From assembly GCA_004369045.1 (NCBI GenBank), contig ML213512.1, positions 680,330 to 741,363 of the forward strand: a stretch of 61,034 bases of DNA, written 5' to 3'. The translations under genes and the position numbers were made by a program. This stretch comes from Heliocybe sulcata. Taxonomy: Eukaryota; Basidiomycota; Agaricomycetes; Gloeophyllales; Gloeophyllaceae. This document shows, piece by piece, positions 1 through 12,050 of the stretch. Below the pieces are notes generated by a model that saw only the letters and a program-made list of their open reading frames with translations, was not told the DNA's origin and ran no database searches. Each line of letters starts with the position of its first letter. Within the stretch, counting starts at the first letter, position 1.

Positions 1-370
1 GGCGGTGTGGCAATACCCTCCCGACAGCGGCGGTGTTGCACGGCGGTGCTGCGCTGCCTCGGTGGTGCCTTTGCATATGCTGTCCATCAAGTTTCAAGTC
101 AATTCCGAGGCTGTGCGTGCCTTGCAGGCACCGGCGCGGCCTCCACACGGCCCATCAGCGCGTTTTGATGCGGCGCTGTGCGCGTTCCCACGCCCTTTTT
201 GGTATGCACCCACCTTTGCACATGGTCACTGTAGTGTACGGAGATTGTTCCCCTTGTCTGAGGTTTGTGATAGATCGTTTTTCAGGAGTAGTTTCACTTT
301 GCTAGCATATGGTACTCGGTTTATTTGATTTTCTCTGTAGTATACTTAAGTCGGACTTCCCGACACTGTA

Positions 371-421
371 CCTTAGGTTAGCTTCGGCCTCAGGTTAGCT
401 TTGGCCTTAGGTTAGGTTAGG
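371..421. repeat. Three tandem 17-bp units
   Basis: Three consecutive 17-bp units (371-387, 388-404, 405-421) share the pattern CCTNAGGTTAGNTTNGG. They lie upstream of the LTR end at 901. The last unit reads like a short telomeric run (TTAGGTTAGG), but the 17-bp period shows a local tandem repeat. Function unknown. Confidence 0.7.
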
Positions 422-719
422 TCGCTACCTCCCTGCGCAATTCTACTGTTCCCATCTCAACTCTGCGTCTCTTATATCTCTGAGCTTACTGCATCTACTG
501 TCTCTCGTCGCTGCGCTGCTGTTCCCGATTTCCGTTGCTACTGCTGTCTGTGTCCCGCCAGACACCAGAGTTTCTCGTTTTCGCGTTGTTCTATTTTTAG
601 CGTCTACATCTATTTTTAGTTAGCGCGCGTATTCCGCTTCTAGAGCATGCGACGTCGCGCGCTGTCGCGTTTTGATCGCATTCTATTTTTAGCTTTGATC
701 GCATTTTCGTTAGAGTATA

Positions 720-901
720 CGTTGCACTGTGGTTGGCGGTCTCGGCCCTATCCCTTACCATTGACTCCCTCCGAACGTTTACTATACCCTTCATCGCCCC
801 GGACCTCGCAGCCATCTAGCACCAAGGGATTGGTGCTACGCTTTGTGGTTGTTGTTCCCCTTTAGGTCTGTGCGGGTTTCGTCGTGTGTTCGTGCCTTTC
901 A
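720..901 (+). mobile_element. 3' end of a Gypsy-type LTR (fragment)
   Basis: About 180 bp closely match the 3' end of the LTR at 50821-52332, including the shared stretch with 'caccaagggattggtgct' and the same terminal CTTTCA. The match stops at 901, where GCGG follows instead of a primer-binding site. This gives independent support for where the LTR ends. The sequence from 430 to 720 is similar in composition but I could not align it with confidence, so the 5' limit is uncertain and may lie outside the window. Confidence 0.8.
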
Positions 902-1553
902 GCGGATACAGTGGGCGGGAGCATCCGTAGGGCACATCAAGGTGCCATTTTAGGAATTTACAGATTTGTTTCGTATTTTATCTGTCCAGCGGACAGTCTA
1001 CACAGTCGACATTGTGCGCAAGGTGTGGGTAACCTAATTAGGCAACAGCGCCTGGTGCTGTCGGTGACCAACGTCAATGGGGTAGTGAGTTATAAATATA
1101 TAGTATGTCTACTCTACACTATAATACTCTACAGCTAAGGGACTCCCAGCTGCCGGTACCACCGCCGGTGTCAGCAGAGAGTAGGTCAGAGCCTAGCTAG
1201 GCTCAACTGGTGGTTGCATGACCCAGCCTATTTAGGCTCATGGCCTGGGACGTCTAGGTGTCTGAGCAGTTCCACATATTCCTATGCTTATATAAGCATA
1301 ACTCTTTGGTTGACCGAGGACTCCCAAACATTTTGCGCATTTTTACCCATTTTTTACTTAGTTTGGCTGCCAGGAGCCATTGTCTTGAGCTCTATACATC
1401 AGAAAGTGCCATTCACAGCTCTTATAGCACTCCCTCTGGTTCGAAGAATATAACCCGAATTTTTGTGAATTTCCCATGTATTTTATGGATGTCTGCTATG
1501 CCTCTTGAAAGGCAGCATAAGCTTACCTCATAATGATTATGTCAGAGCATGGC
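902..1553. other. Non-coding stretch, no recognised gene
   Basis: Only short open frames are seen here, none with recognisable motifs or splice-supported extension. The composition is AT-richer than the gene region. It may belong to the same repeat as 1554-2116, but the second copy of that repeat is cut by the N gap, so the left limit cannot be checked. Confidence 0.4.
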
Positions 1554-2116
1554 TATGACACACTTGCATGTTCAGTAGTTGCAATTATTGAGCTGCAAAT
1601 GTGTCATAGTTGCCTAAGCCAGAGTCTGTTATAGCCCGACTACAAACTTGTGTAGTCAATAACAAGTAGCGCTCTAGAGACATGCAAGCAGCCAATCAGA
1701 AGCCAGGAACCCCGGACGACGCGGAATCGTGTGCGCCACATTGGCTCCCACGGTAAGAACCAAGTTACTGACCCACAAACAACAAAAAAATCTACAGGAC
1801 CCATGTCAGACAATGTAAAATCATAAAAATATTTTCAGACATCATCACATATGTGTAGATGATATATTTAAAGTCTCAGGGAGAACAAGAAAGATTTCAT
1901 GGAGCCAGAAGGAGAACACGTCAGATGGAGACTACAAAATGAGTTTGTAGTCAACACTACAACCGGAGTTCGAAATGTCCTTATAATTTTTGAAGTAACA
2001 CTACAAAATAAATTCGCACGTATTCTCGGCACAGTTTCCCACGGGCTTTGAGGTTCGGCACAGGTACGAAATTTTATCTGGATAAAGACGCCTCCTTCGT
2101 AAACTCAGGACTCGTA
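1554..2116. repeat. Repeat R1, copy A (uninterrupted)
   Basis: This stretch is clearly homologous to 47160-47219 plus 48408-48880. Shared landmarks are the CCCGACTAC site (1635-1643), the block 'gcgctctagagacatg' and the right end 'cttcgtaaactcaggactcgta'. It contains a perfect inverted repeat GACTACAAA-ATGAG-TTTGTAGTC at 1930-1952 and another near-palindrome at 1638-1657. The left part forms a hairpin (CTATGACACA...TGTGTCATAG, about 1553-1611). No coding capacity is visible. It is probably a non-autonomous DNA element or the end of a larger one. Confidence 0.75.
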
Positions 2117-3621
2117 ACCAGACCACTGTATGCATCTGATGGTATCTTCCTATCTTTCAGTGACTTGCTCGTAAACATCAAGCAATATTTTCGCGACAAA
2201 TCAAGGCAGGTGGTCACCGGCTGCTCCATGCCGCAATTTCGTTCCAGATTGATTTACTAGCAGTCAGTCGCAGCTCAAGCACTCAAAGTCTGCATATGTT
2301 CCTTCACGTACGTCTAGAAGTCATCCACATCTCTCTTCTAGTATCTGCTATCGTGACGCCAAGCTCGTTTAGGTTTCTTGCACCACTTGTTTCACTAGGC
2401 CACCCCGGCTCCGCCCCGTTCTGCTTACGAGGAGGTGCCTAAGGCCGTGTGGTTCTGTCAGCGCTGGCGATAAGGACCGAGCTAGCTTTGCGCGCATCTT
2501 TCACGGGTTCGATATTTCTGGACAAAGTCAAGGTATCGCAGGAAGCACTGTTGCCCGGGACGAAGCACCTCGGTTCGGTGTTCAGCTGTCTGAACAATAT
2601 TATGCCAGGTACATACACGTCTACTCGGTCACATTCTTCTTCACAGCTGAGCCAATTCTAGATACGACGTCTCGTGGGGTGTACTCAGTGCTTTTGAGGA
2701 CTGCATAAACCGCACCCGAGCATACGCGTTGGAGAGACCCTATTCCGGTCGCTGCTCGCTTCATTCCAGCTCATCCCAAGAGGCTCCTGGGATGGCAGAT
2801 CGAAGTAGCCACGAGTCTGTTTGCAGCTACGTTCATGTATACCTCCGTCGTGTGGATGATCTATGCTTCCACGGTTTTGACAGGTAGGCCGTCTGAAAGA
2901 TGCAGGCAAGGTGGCCCCCAAGATGAGCAGCTTGGTGAAGCACAACAAATGCGGCAGGGCACTTGAGCACGCTCGTCGGGTATTCGATACATACGCGGAC
3001 GAATAGGTCTGCATAGCTGAGCTCATATGTTGTTCCATCAACGATATACCTTCTAGGTATCACATTGGTAAGCACGTCGCGAACTTCCTAATGACGCATA
3101 CATACGAAGGTTCATTCTTGAGTCAACATGTCGCGAACCAGCTACTTGATTTCATCCTCATTGACAGGCGTCAAGTGGCATATCGCGGTGCAGCGCTCTA
3201 TCTGGCAGTGGTTTCCAGGACATCCATGCATTGCGATGACTGGCATTCAGGCTTTTGCTGGCTGATCTTTATGGACGAATGAACAGTGCTTTATCTCATA
3301 CTGTACTTTGACTACGCACAGAACATACAAGGGAAGCTACAATTGTCGCAAGAAATCCGCTTCAGCACTCCACCCAGGCGCACCCTGCCTGTATCAAGTC
3401 CACACGAGAATCTTCCAGGCATTTGGTCAGCCAAAGATTTGAGGACCACTTGTCGAGCAACGGAAGTCAGGCTCATATTCAGTAGGAAGAGGAAGAGAAA
3501 GCTGCATGATGGAAGTACTGCCTCAGGTGGTTTATTTTCGACGTTGCCTCGAGATCTTCAGGCACCGGGGCTGCTGCTGGTCGAGGGCGAGGCTGCCGCA
3601 TAGTGTGTTTCATGAGTCCGC
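2117..3621. other. Intergenic, no recognised gene
   Basis: The longest frames are about 118 codons and none shows known motifs, a signal peptide or convincing splice-linked continuation. No repeat shared with the rest of the window was noticed. It may hold decayed transposon sequence. Confidence 0.4.
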
Positions 3622-4982
3622 TGATGAGACACTGACACTCGACGAAACCCAAAACGAAGACCTAGAAAGAACAAACAACCACACAAATACCACCAAACCC
3701 TTGGTGGTACGCGGCTGCGAGGTCCGGGGAATCGAAGGGTATTGGTTAGTTCGAGGGGAACAAGAAGATGTAAGACGTGCTGTGGGGAGGGGCCGTTGAT
3801 ACGAGAATCGCAGCATGCAGCGTTTGTATGGCCGGCGCTAACGAACTAGTGTCGCTAAAGCAGCGAAGCGACAGCGGTGCCGACAGCGCTAGCGACAGCG
3901 ACTTCCTAAACTTGATGACGATGACAGTGAACGGTTTTTACGACACACGGGGTCGCTTCGGAGAGGATAGTGTAATTGGAGCGTACGACACTAGCAGTTG
4001 TTGACTGTTTTTAGAAGGAGGTTGACGGAAACTCTTGACGAAGTCGGAAGACGCGATGAGCGCCTTAGTCGCTGAAGACTCTGACGCTAAGCTGAGATGT
4101 GAACGGGAGAATGTAACTTGGATTGTACAAACAGAAAATCATCCTTAAATACAAGTACGCTACAGACTACTACTGCGTTGCCCTATTGTCTTGTCGTCCG
4201 TCTGAGTCACTTCACCAATTGCCAAACCATACGCTGCATCCGGCCATCGCTCACCCTCTATCAAGCCCATCGTCCAATCCCAACCCGCTACACCGCTCCT
4301 GCCACCAAAGCGCAGCGACGCTGCACATGCTATCTTGACGAGCCATACGAGCGCTGCCGCTAGCCTGCTGAACGAGACAATAGTAGATTTCGATAGCCCG
4401 TCGTCGAGTCAGATCGATAAGGCGTCTAATTGTGAGTGAACGCTCTCGAGCGGCTCCAGTCCAAAACCCGGGTCTTGGCAAGCGGCTCCGGCACATCGGC
4501 AATGTCGGCCACGTCCGGGATGTCGCTAGCGTGCACCGAACATCTATTGTTTGACGAGCCCGGCCGGCTCGGCGTAAGCGGATGTGAGTCGATAGGATCA
4601 GATAACAGGGACAATAGCGTGTGGGACCACGGCCGGAGCTTCAGTGAGGGACGTGGCGTTCAAGAGCGACATGCCGACACCTAGACCAGAGTCGAGAGCA
4701 GCACGTCGAAGCCTAGGAGCGGGCCGTCGTTCCGACTGAATGTGGGTCGGCCGTGATGACAACAACGGCCGAGTCGCTGGCGACGGCGCTGAATAGGTGG
4801 CGGTTGCCGACGCTGATGCGGCCTTGCTGACGTCGACTGGAAGCGCTGTCACCCAAGAATAGCCCAGTTGGCGTATAGAGTCCAGAGTTCTCCATTGCTG
4901 AGAATAGCACCAAGTTCCCATGCAAGACACAGAAGCGTCGCGAAACGCGTTTTCTGGGGCCAGAACAGATTGGGGCCTATCA
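3622..4982 (-). mobile_element. Solo LTR, Gypsy-related, minus strand
   Basis: Read on the minus strand it begins TGATAGGCCCC and ends CTCATCA, giving TGAT...ATCA termini. Its first 60 nt match the start of the solo LTR at 6637 (shared 'ctggccccagaaa' block), and its end shares the 'accaagggtttggtgg'-like block and 'gtcgag/gtgtct' tail with the other LTRs. It is bounded by CCGC on both sides (3618-3621 and 4983-4986), a 4-bp target duplication. No internal coding sequence is present, so it is a recombination product of a full element. Confidence 0.8.
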
Positions 4983-5227
4983 CCGCCAGGACGTCACACA
5001 GTATGCATCTGAAGCGTAGACGAGACATAGTATGCTGCCGATGCGGAGGCCTGATCAGGCATGCGAGCGTTGGTGTGTGTGATCCGGACTTTGCCGGAGC
5101 ACTGTTTGATCAGTGATAACGAACTCGAACCCCTACACATCTTCTTCTTGTTGCAATACCTTCCTGTCCCAACAAAACGACCAACGCGCAGCTTCGACAT
5201 TATACTCGAAGATTAACAGAAGAGAAG

Positions 5228-6619
5228 ATGTTGACCGATACAGAGCCTTTTTGCAATGCCACCGGCCATGATACCAGCCAAATGAGGAACTCGCCTGCAA
5301 CTATGCACAAGGTGCTGGGCTACTCCAGCACTCAGCAGCCCTTCCACGAACAGGTAAGGCACTAGCTGAGACACAACGCATGCTTCTGAATAATCTGTTA
5401 TTAGCTGCATCTTGTGATATCAGAAATAACAGACCAGGTTGAGGAATCCCGTATAGTACAGGATGGATATGGGAGTCGGGGCAGACGCCTCCCTACTCAG
5501 ATTCGCATATCGCAGAAGAGATATGGTGCCGGCGGTAGGAGACCACGCGAGCATGTACCACGATTCATACCACCGAGGATGCTGCGTCTGCAGCAGGAGC
5601 AGATAGCACGTCCTCCGTGGCCCAAAGACCGAGCCCCTTTGTCTTTCCTCGGGGGTCCAGATCGGGTTGCTGCTAGCCATGGCCACTCGCAGCAGAGCGT
5701 AGTCCATCAGTCGAGCAGATGGTCGTTCGATCAGCATCTCCAGTCAATACCGGTGTTGACCACAGGCCCCGTTACCGCACATTCGGGGCAGCTCCGGATG
5801 TCCCAGCAAGGGCGTTCACTACCTCGCAACAGTCAACAGTACGCTGTGCCACCAGCCTTCAACACACAAGGAGGCCCAAACAGGTCTGCAGTCGCGCCAC
5901 CGACCTGGTATGCCTTCTCACAGCCCATGCCACAGGTGCCCGCGTCCCATACTGTTTCCGTTTCCAAGCCCCAGAAACCAAGCAACCGTCGATCCGGTAC
6001 ATACTGTGTGCCTGTCAAGATTGCTCAACAAGGTGCTCTGCAGAGATCGGATGACGCTGCAGCCAACCGCGATCAAAACCCCGAGCAAGGATTGCTCACC
6101 TACTGGCCTCCGCCGCTCCATGGAAAGCGTGCCACAATGTTCGATCCTTTTGGAGACCGATCTGAGGAGGAGTGGCTTGCTACCGCCGTGCTCGCGGCCC
6201 ATGACCGATCCTCGCACCCGGAGACTTCCGCATTCTATACCATGTCATCTTCTGGTACCCAAGACATGTCGGACCCTGGCAACATGGCAGCTTCCGCTTC
6301 GGCGCACAACATCAAGAGTTCGCCCTTGGCCATGGCCTCAGGTGTCGTACAGGGCCAGCGGACGTATGGTATCGCTTTGTTCCCAACCAGTACCTGGGGA
6401 ACAAACGGCTTGAAACATGCCAACATGATGTGCGGTGGCAGCAACACCGTCATTACTGAGGGTGACACCACCGACGGCTTCCTCGCAAAGGAAATGCAAG
6501 GGCCCCGTGGCAGCAATCAGGTTGATTTGGGCATCAGCCGACAGGAGTGGCGAGGAGGAGATAGGCACCTCGGGTGGGGTACGTTTGAATCGTCGAAGGA
6601 GAATATCGAACCGCGCTAG
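5228..6619 (+). CDS. Low-complexity protein, 446 residues, function unknown
   Basis: Two-exon model: 5228-5353 and 5405-6619, with a 51-nt intron starting GTAAGG and ending TTAG. Both exons join in phase 0. Starting at the ATG at 5228 is better than using the downstream frame alone, because exon 1 is fully open and ends at a good donor. The protein is rich in Gln, Ser, Pro, Arg and Gly, with no membrane segment and no domain I recognise; it is probably largely disordered. Its stop lies 17 bp before the solo LTR at 6637, and another solo LTR of opposite orientation ends 245 bp upstream of its ATG. Regulation may therefore be influenced by these LTRs (inference). The reality of the gene rests on the long open frame and clean intron. 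Confidence 0.6.
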
Positions 6620-6636
6620 AGCGGGACACCAAGCGG

Positions 6637-8167
6637 TGATACGCCCCACTGCATTCCTGGCCCCAGAAATCGCGTTTAGCAGGACTTCTGCACTTCCCTG
6701 AGCTTCCGTGCTATTCTCGGATACGCTGTTCTATTCCTGGTGTCTTCTCGTGGCAGTCTCTCGCTATTCTCGGCGCCGGCGGCTAAACAGACTCTATGCG
6801 CCAACTACACTATTCCGGGACGACGATGCTTCCATTCAAACGTCAGCGAAGACGCGTCAGCATTGCCACCTGGGCCGTATTCAGTTGAGTCGCCATCCTT
6901 CTCGGCCGACGCCGCCACGGGAACTCCAGCGGGCCGATGACTAATGACGATGAGCTCAGATGAATGTCCGGCCGCAGCCAAATGACTGGTCGCTCCGGCA
7001 CATCTGGCTGGCTGGTTCGTCATCCACTTGGCAGCCGCTGTCATTCCTGGCGACTGTATGGCCGATGGTTCAGCGGGAGCAAGTCTATGCAAGAGTCTCG
7101 GAAGGCCGAGGCTTTCGTGGCTGTCCGGCACACGGTGCACCTGCCGCCAGCGCAGTCGATGCCGCTAATGCCGAGTCCGGCATACTCACCATCAGATGCG
7201 CGTCTCCCGACGCCATCGGGAATAGCTGCAGTCAGCAGGCACAAGCGAGGTTGCCATATGGCTCGTCTTTGATATAGCGGGAGCGGCGGGAGCCATTTAG
7301 GGATAGGCTCAGGGTCGTGTGTCGGGATTGGACGAAGGGCTGAGGTACGGTCGGGAGATGACGGATTCGAGGGCTAGTGATGGAAACGCGCCACGAAGAG
7401 AGTGCTGCAGCAATTAGGAGAGGACGGTAGTACGATGGACGGACTTGGTATATAGAGCAGCCGCTTTTGTTTGTAGGAATCAAGTTATCTTCACCTTTGG
7501 CATCTCAGTCTTGCGATAAGCGTTTCTGCAACAAAGGCGACCTCTATCGTCTTCCGACTTCGTCAAGAGTTTTTGCAACAGAGAAAGCGCCGCTATTAGT
7601 GTGTGTCCGTCTTTATTTCCCTCCCCATTTAGCGGCCTCGTGTGCTGTTCAAAGTGTTACTCCTGTGTTACTAGGTAAAGTATCTGTATTAGCGACCACC
7701 CACATCCGTCGAACGAAGCATCCGGAATTGCCGGTGAAAAGCGCCTTTAGCGCTGCAGTAAGTCCCGCTCCTCAAGCTCTACGTTGAAGCGGCCCCATGT
7801 GCCGTTCAGATACGTTCACAGTTTCTGTAGCACCAGTCGCAGACGAAAGTCGGGTGACAGGTCTTCAAGAGCCTCCGCCGGCTGAACTACTGTAGTCGAA
7901 ACCACTCCGCCATATCATTCGCTCCGCCGCTTCATCAATAGCGGTGTTCTATTAGCGCGCCGGTCTCTATCGCCGAGCGCCTAAACTCCCGTATCATCGC
8001 CCCTCTTCGTTGCACGTCTTACTATCCCTATTCCCCTCGAACTACCCCATACCCTTCGACTCCCCAGACCTCGCTTCCACTTGCCACCAAGGGATTGGTG
8101 GTTCGCTTCAGTGGTTGTTGTTCTCTCTAGGTCTGCCGCGGTCTCGTCGTGTGTACGTGTCTCATCA
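6637..8167 (+). mobile_element. Solo LTR, Gypsy-related, plus strand
   Basis: It starts TGATACGCCCC and ends CTCATCA, with TGAT...ATCA termini. The start corresponds to the LTR start at 50821 and 60878, and the 3' third shares the 'gcaagttatcttcacc'-like block, 'gtcttccgactt' and the 'accaagggattggtgg' block with the LTR at 50821-52332. The flanks are GCGG at 6633-6636 and GCGG at 8168-8171, a 4-bp target duplication. It contains no internal domain. Length is 1531 bp, close to the 1512 bp of the complete LTR. Confidence 0.85.
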
Positions 8168-8699
8168 GCGGGACGATAGGATAGGTGAAGGTGGGAGCAA
8201 AGCTGTTGTGATATAATTTTGGATCATTAACGTAGTTCTACTTGTCGTATGGGTTGTCTTGACCACGAGTGTCGTCGGGAAGATGGCTTGTAAACAATAC
8301 CAAGTGCATTTTCACTGCAAAGCCAAGTAGCGTCCGCATATGAACCACAGTTAACGAAGTAGCAGCCCGCGCCTCATCGGTCATAGGGACAGGACCGTGG
8401 CGGCGCAATACTGGAAGCGATGCGATCTGAGCAGATACCTGCACTTACAAGTTCTCGTCCGAGACTATTATGCTGGGCCAAAGTATCCCTTGTACTGCAA
8501 ACGCTTGGATCAATACTTGCGGGTTGTACCAACGGAGCCGTCTGCTGAGGGGAGGAGCCGCGAATTAACATTGACAGAACTTGCTGCTTCTTCAACCAAT
8601 GTACAGGTGCAACCCATTAAGCAACCGCAGGGCGGCAACGCTCGAGTCCCAAGAACATTTTGCGCGAACTTCACAGAGCTTCAACTAGTCTGCTCCGAG
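8168..8699. other. Intergenic, no recognised gene
   Basis: Short frames only, none recognisable. It separates the solo LTR from the left limit of the duplicated segment. Confidence 0.4.
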
Positions 8700-11600
8700 G
8701 GAATCTAGGAACGCTCTTCGGAGACGCCGCAGCTATATTGAGAGAACATCATGTCTTCGGAAGCTGGCAAGCAGCCTCAACGAGCCCCATTCCAGTCGTA
8801 CACAATGCAAGTGTGGAGTGTACCGAGAGGTGTCATGGAACACATCGGAACGTGGTTCAGTCTGCGCTCCCTTCCTAGGCTGCTCAGCACTTTCGTCGTT
8901 GACCGGGATTCTGTGACAACGTCTCTGCACTGTTATCGATTACTCTTATGAGCCAGTACAACTCAAGAGCAGGTTCCGCCACCATGCGGGACAAATAAGC
9001 TAGGCCGATGCTGAAGAGCGAAACAGTTTGCGGTTGTGCCACTGACCCAGATCTTGCACCTGTTCCTCACTTCCACCTGCGATCTATCTGATTGTGCAAC
9101 CGCTGACGTGCAAGCACACGAGGCATGTTAAGCACTCAGACATTCAGGACTCGCAAGGCCACTTTCGGACTTCTCCGAGTTCCGCATTAGCCTTGAAGCA
9201 GTCACCAGGAGCCTCTCTAGCAGCCTGCATTCGATGTCGCCGAAGAAGAAACTCGGTTCTTCTGCCTGTAGGACGTGTGCCATAATCTCGATGAGATCGA
9301 GGTGAGCACCGCCAAGGACAAGCGTCCGGCGCCAGAGTGCGGAAGCCGTCTTGATAGAAGTTCGACATGTTCGTCATCAATATGGCATTTTAGGCAGATT
9401 GATACGACAGAATAAAGAGCGGCCACTGTATCCTGGATCCTCCAAAATGGGCAAATACTCGATAGGTGGAGATCCCATCCTAATTGACCGCCAACCTTCT
9501 GAAGATGTACGGCATCGAGCCTGCGCCGGAGAAATAATCCTTCGAGTCACTCAGTCAGCCGGACTTGGAGATCTAGACGGCCGTCCTCAGCCATTTCGTA
9601 CGGTGGTACGCCGAGACTGACATTAGCTTCTTCATGCCGGCGACTCAGCTATGAAAGCAAGAACCTCGACCCAATAAGGACATGCCGAATGCGACCCGGT
9701 GCGATACGAGCCATGAAACTTGAGGAAGCTATGTAGCCAGCGTAACCGCAGTTGAGTTCCCCATCTTGTCTGCATGCTCCAACAGGCCCGTATAGTAATA
9801 TGCGGCGATACGTGGATGAAGACCAGTGGTGACTATAGCCGCGCTATTCCACATGGACAGTATCGGGCTGGCTCGTAATAAGACTGATCAGGGCGAATGC
9901 CGCCTGTGCTGTATTGCATAGCGTCCTAAATGTTCACTATAAGTGTACAAAATCAATAACTATAGTCTATGATGGCGATAAAGGCTGCATTACCACATGT
10001 ACCGGCTTGACCCGGAGCCCGGCAATCTCCGATAACCTAAACAGCACAAACTGTGCCACCGTTTCTTCATCAACCACAACCGCCTTCAGTCAGCATCAAA
10101 GCATCGACGATGGCATTCCCGACTCAAGCTGCACAGCGCGACACGAGCGCAAAGGATTTCGACCTGATGTTCACGCAACACGAGCTGGAGATTCGTATGG
10201 ACGACATCGTCGCAGAGGCCGTCCGCGATAGACAGTCTGTCGCGGGTGCCAGCCACATTCACTTGCATGGACCACAATCTGAAGCACACGCACCGAGCGG
10301 CGAAGTCTCTGGTATGGAAGCAGGGATGTGGCTGTGCCAGCAGAACAGGCCCTGCGGGATCGACGCGGAGGTCAACACCACGGTCGACTGTCCTATAGAA
10401 GAAATGGGAAATCGCGGGGTATGTCCATATTTTGCTTCGTGATTTGGGACTTTCTAAGGATCGGTCAATAGATGGACGCAAAATCCAACAATCAATTGAC
10501 AGACCTGAGCCACCCGCGGTGGCATTATCCCGTCGCGGACGGGCACTGCGATATATCGCACACCGAGGGGGACCAACTGGGAGGCTTTGATGCGTGGGAG
10601 TACGATGCTGCACGCTATATCATAGCAAACCCACAGACAAGTCCGGCTACACACACCAAGGGTGCCCGCCACTATGCCAGACGGCGCAGGCCTGAATGGC
10701 TTGGTGACTTGCCTTGGGAGGATACAGAGCCATTGGAAGACGCGTTGTGGTTCCCCGCACACCGTCTGTATATTGATGGGTGTGTGTCCTCCAATTGAAA
10801 CGTCAAGGACGTGCACTTATACAGCGGCAGTAGGCAAGTGGTTCCTCGCAAGTTCTCCAAACACTACTTCAACGTCAGGTTTCTTATTGGAGGCGACGTC
10901 CAGCAGTAAGATGGTGTTCATCGGGGATAGTGTCGGCACGGTGTGTATAGAAATGGAGGTGCAGCGGATGCACGACTTTGACCGGGCACTGTTTTCTTGC
11001 GTAATGTAACATACTGAGAACTGTATCGAACACCATCCAATTGCATGAGCCGAGAGTACCTGTCCTCTCCATCAAAATCGGCCATACCCAAGTCGACTGC
11101 GACATATACGCACAAGCCGCGCTCGGCCCCAAGCAGTAAGTGCCCGCCCGTTAGCGCCCAGCAGGTGAATCCGGCATCAGCCGAGACACAAAGGCTAACC
11201 ATCTCGACCACGACTATGTTGGTGGCACACTTCTTGTTCCTCCCTTTCAACCGCCATGTCCACTATCGATGCGCCAGGCGGCTTGATGAAGCCAGGCGAC
11301 GCCCCTGAGGTACCAGGAATACAACTTCACCATGGCTTATCGATTTTGAATCAAGAGAACCGATCAGCCACTGAGCCACTCGCATCCCGTGTGTACTGAA
11401 GAGCCTTCTGGGAGTAAGAACTGTCTATCATTGGTTGACAAGTTCCTAGCAGGGATGACTAGGGTGTATCGTTGACCGGTACGGCCTGAGGTTACTCTGG
11501 TCTTGCTGAATAGTGACTATAGAACTGGCTGCTACATCTCGAACCCTCCAAGTTGGTCCGGGAGCATTGTCCAGGCTTGGGGAGATCCGCAAGTGAAGAG

Positions 11601-12050
11601 AATACGGGATAGGTGAGTGTATGCGATCGTTCACCGGATCCAACAAACAGTTATAGCCTCTCGGTGACCACCACACCCATCGATCACAGAGCAGGCGATG
11701 CATGGTCATGGCCACTAAACTGAGCAGTTTTGCGCGTCCGTGGGTTGTTCAAGACCATCCGAGGACACAGAGCTGCGGCATCGACGTGGAGTAGGTATGT
11801 ATGACCGTCAATTGGAGACCTCCAGAGATATTGAAGTCCTCCGCAGCTTGGATTATAACGGTCATCTCCATCCAGACTTGGGACACACCAGACGCATGAC
11901 AATCCGAAACAATGGGGACCGGTCAGTAAGACACTAGGATTCTTCGCCTCAAACGAGGTTAGCACTGGACAGAAGGCCGCTTATCATCGGGAGAGTAGTG
12001 CGGGGCCATTCCGAGAATGATGAGGCCGAGGAGGACAGAGTCGTACGGGA
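8700..12050. repeat. Segmental duplication, copy A
   Basis: Long collinear similarity to 43000-43720, 45700-46245 and 48883-50820 in the right part of the window. Examples are 'cttcctaggctg' plus flanks, 'acagtatcgggctggctcgtaataagactgatcagggcgaatg' type blocks, and nearly the whole of 10110-12040. Copy A lacks the insertions found in copy B, so it shows the pre-insertion arrangement. Its right part continues through 'gtcgtacgggaaacc', the empty site for the Gypsy element that interrupts copy B at 50821. Confidence 0.8.
10110..10798 (+). CDS. Small protein of unknown family, 211 residues (copy A)
   Basis: Two exons, 10110-10418 and 10472-10798, with a 53-nt intron (GTATGT...AATAG), joining in phase 0. 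No signal peptide, membrane segment or known domain is seen. Exon 2 has a Trp/His/Pro-rich stretch (R-W-H-Y-P) and an acidic E-W-L-G-D-L-P-W-E-D segment. The paralogue at 48883 has many replacement differences relative to silent ones and is frameshifted in exon 2, so constraint appears weak. The opposite strand of the same duplicated block (11250-10918) has a frame with a faint CNH-like pattern; I cannot decide whether the block is really a decayed minus-strand gene. It may not be an expressed gene. Confidence 0.4.

Noticed and set aside
371-421. Telomere-like TTAGGTTAGG run
   Set aside because: The repeat period is 17 bp and the TTAGGG unit is absent; it is an internal tandem repeat.
10086-10613. 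175-codon minus-strand frame opposite the 10110 gene
   Set aside because: Unusual composition, no motif, and it is not kept open in copy B; treated as a shadow.
10918-11250. Minus-strand frame with a faint CNH-domain pattern
   Set aside because: The similarity is too weak to name, copy B has stops in this frame, and no full splice model could be made.
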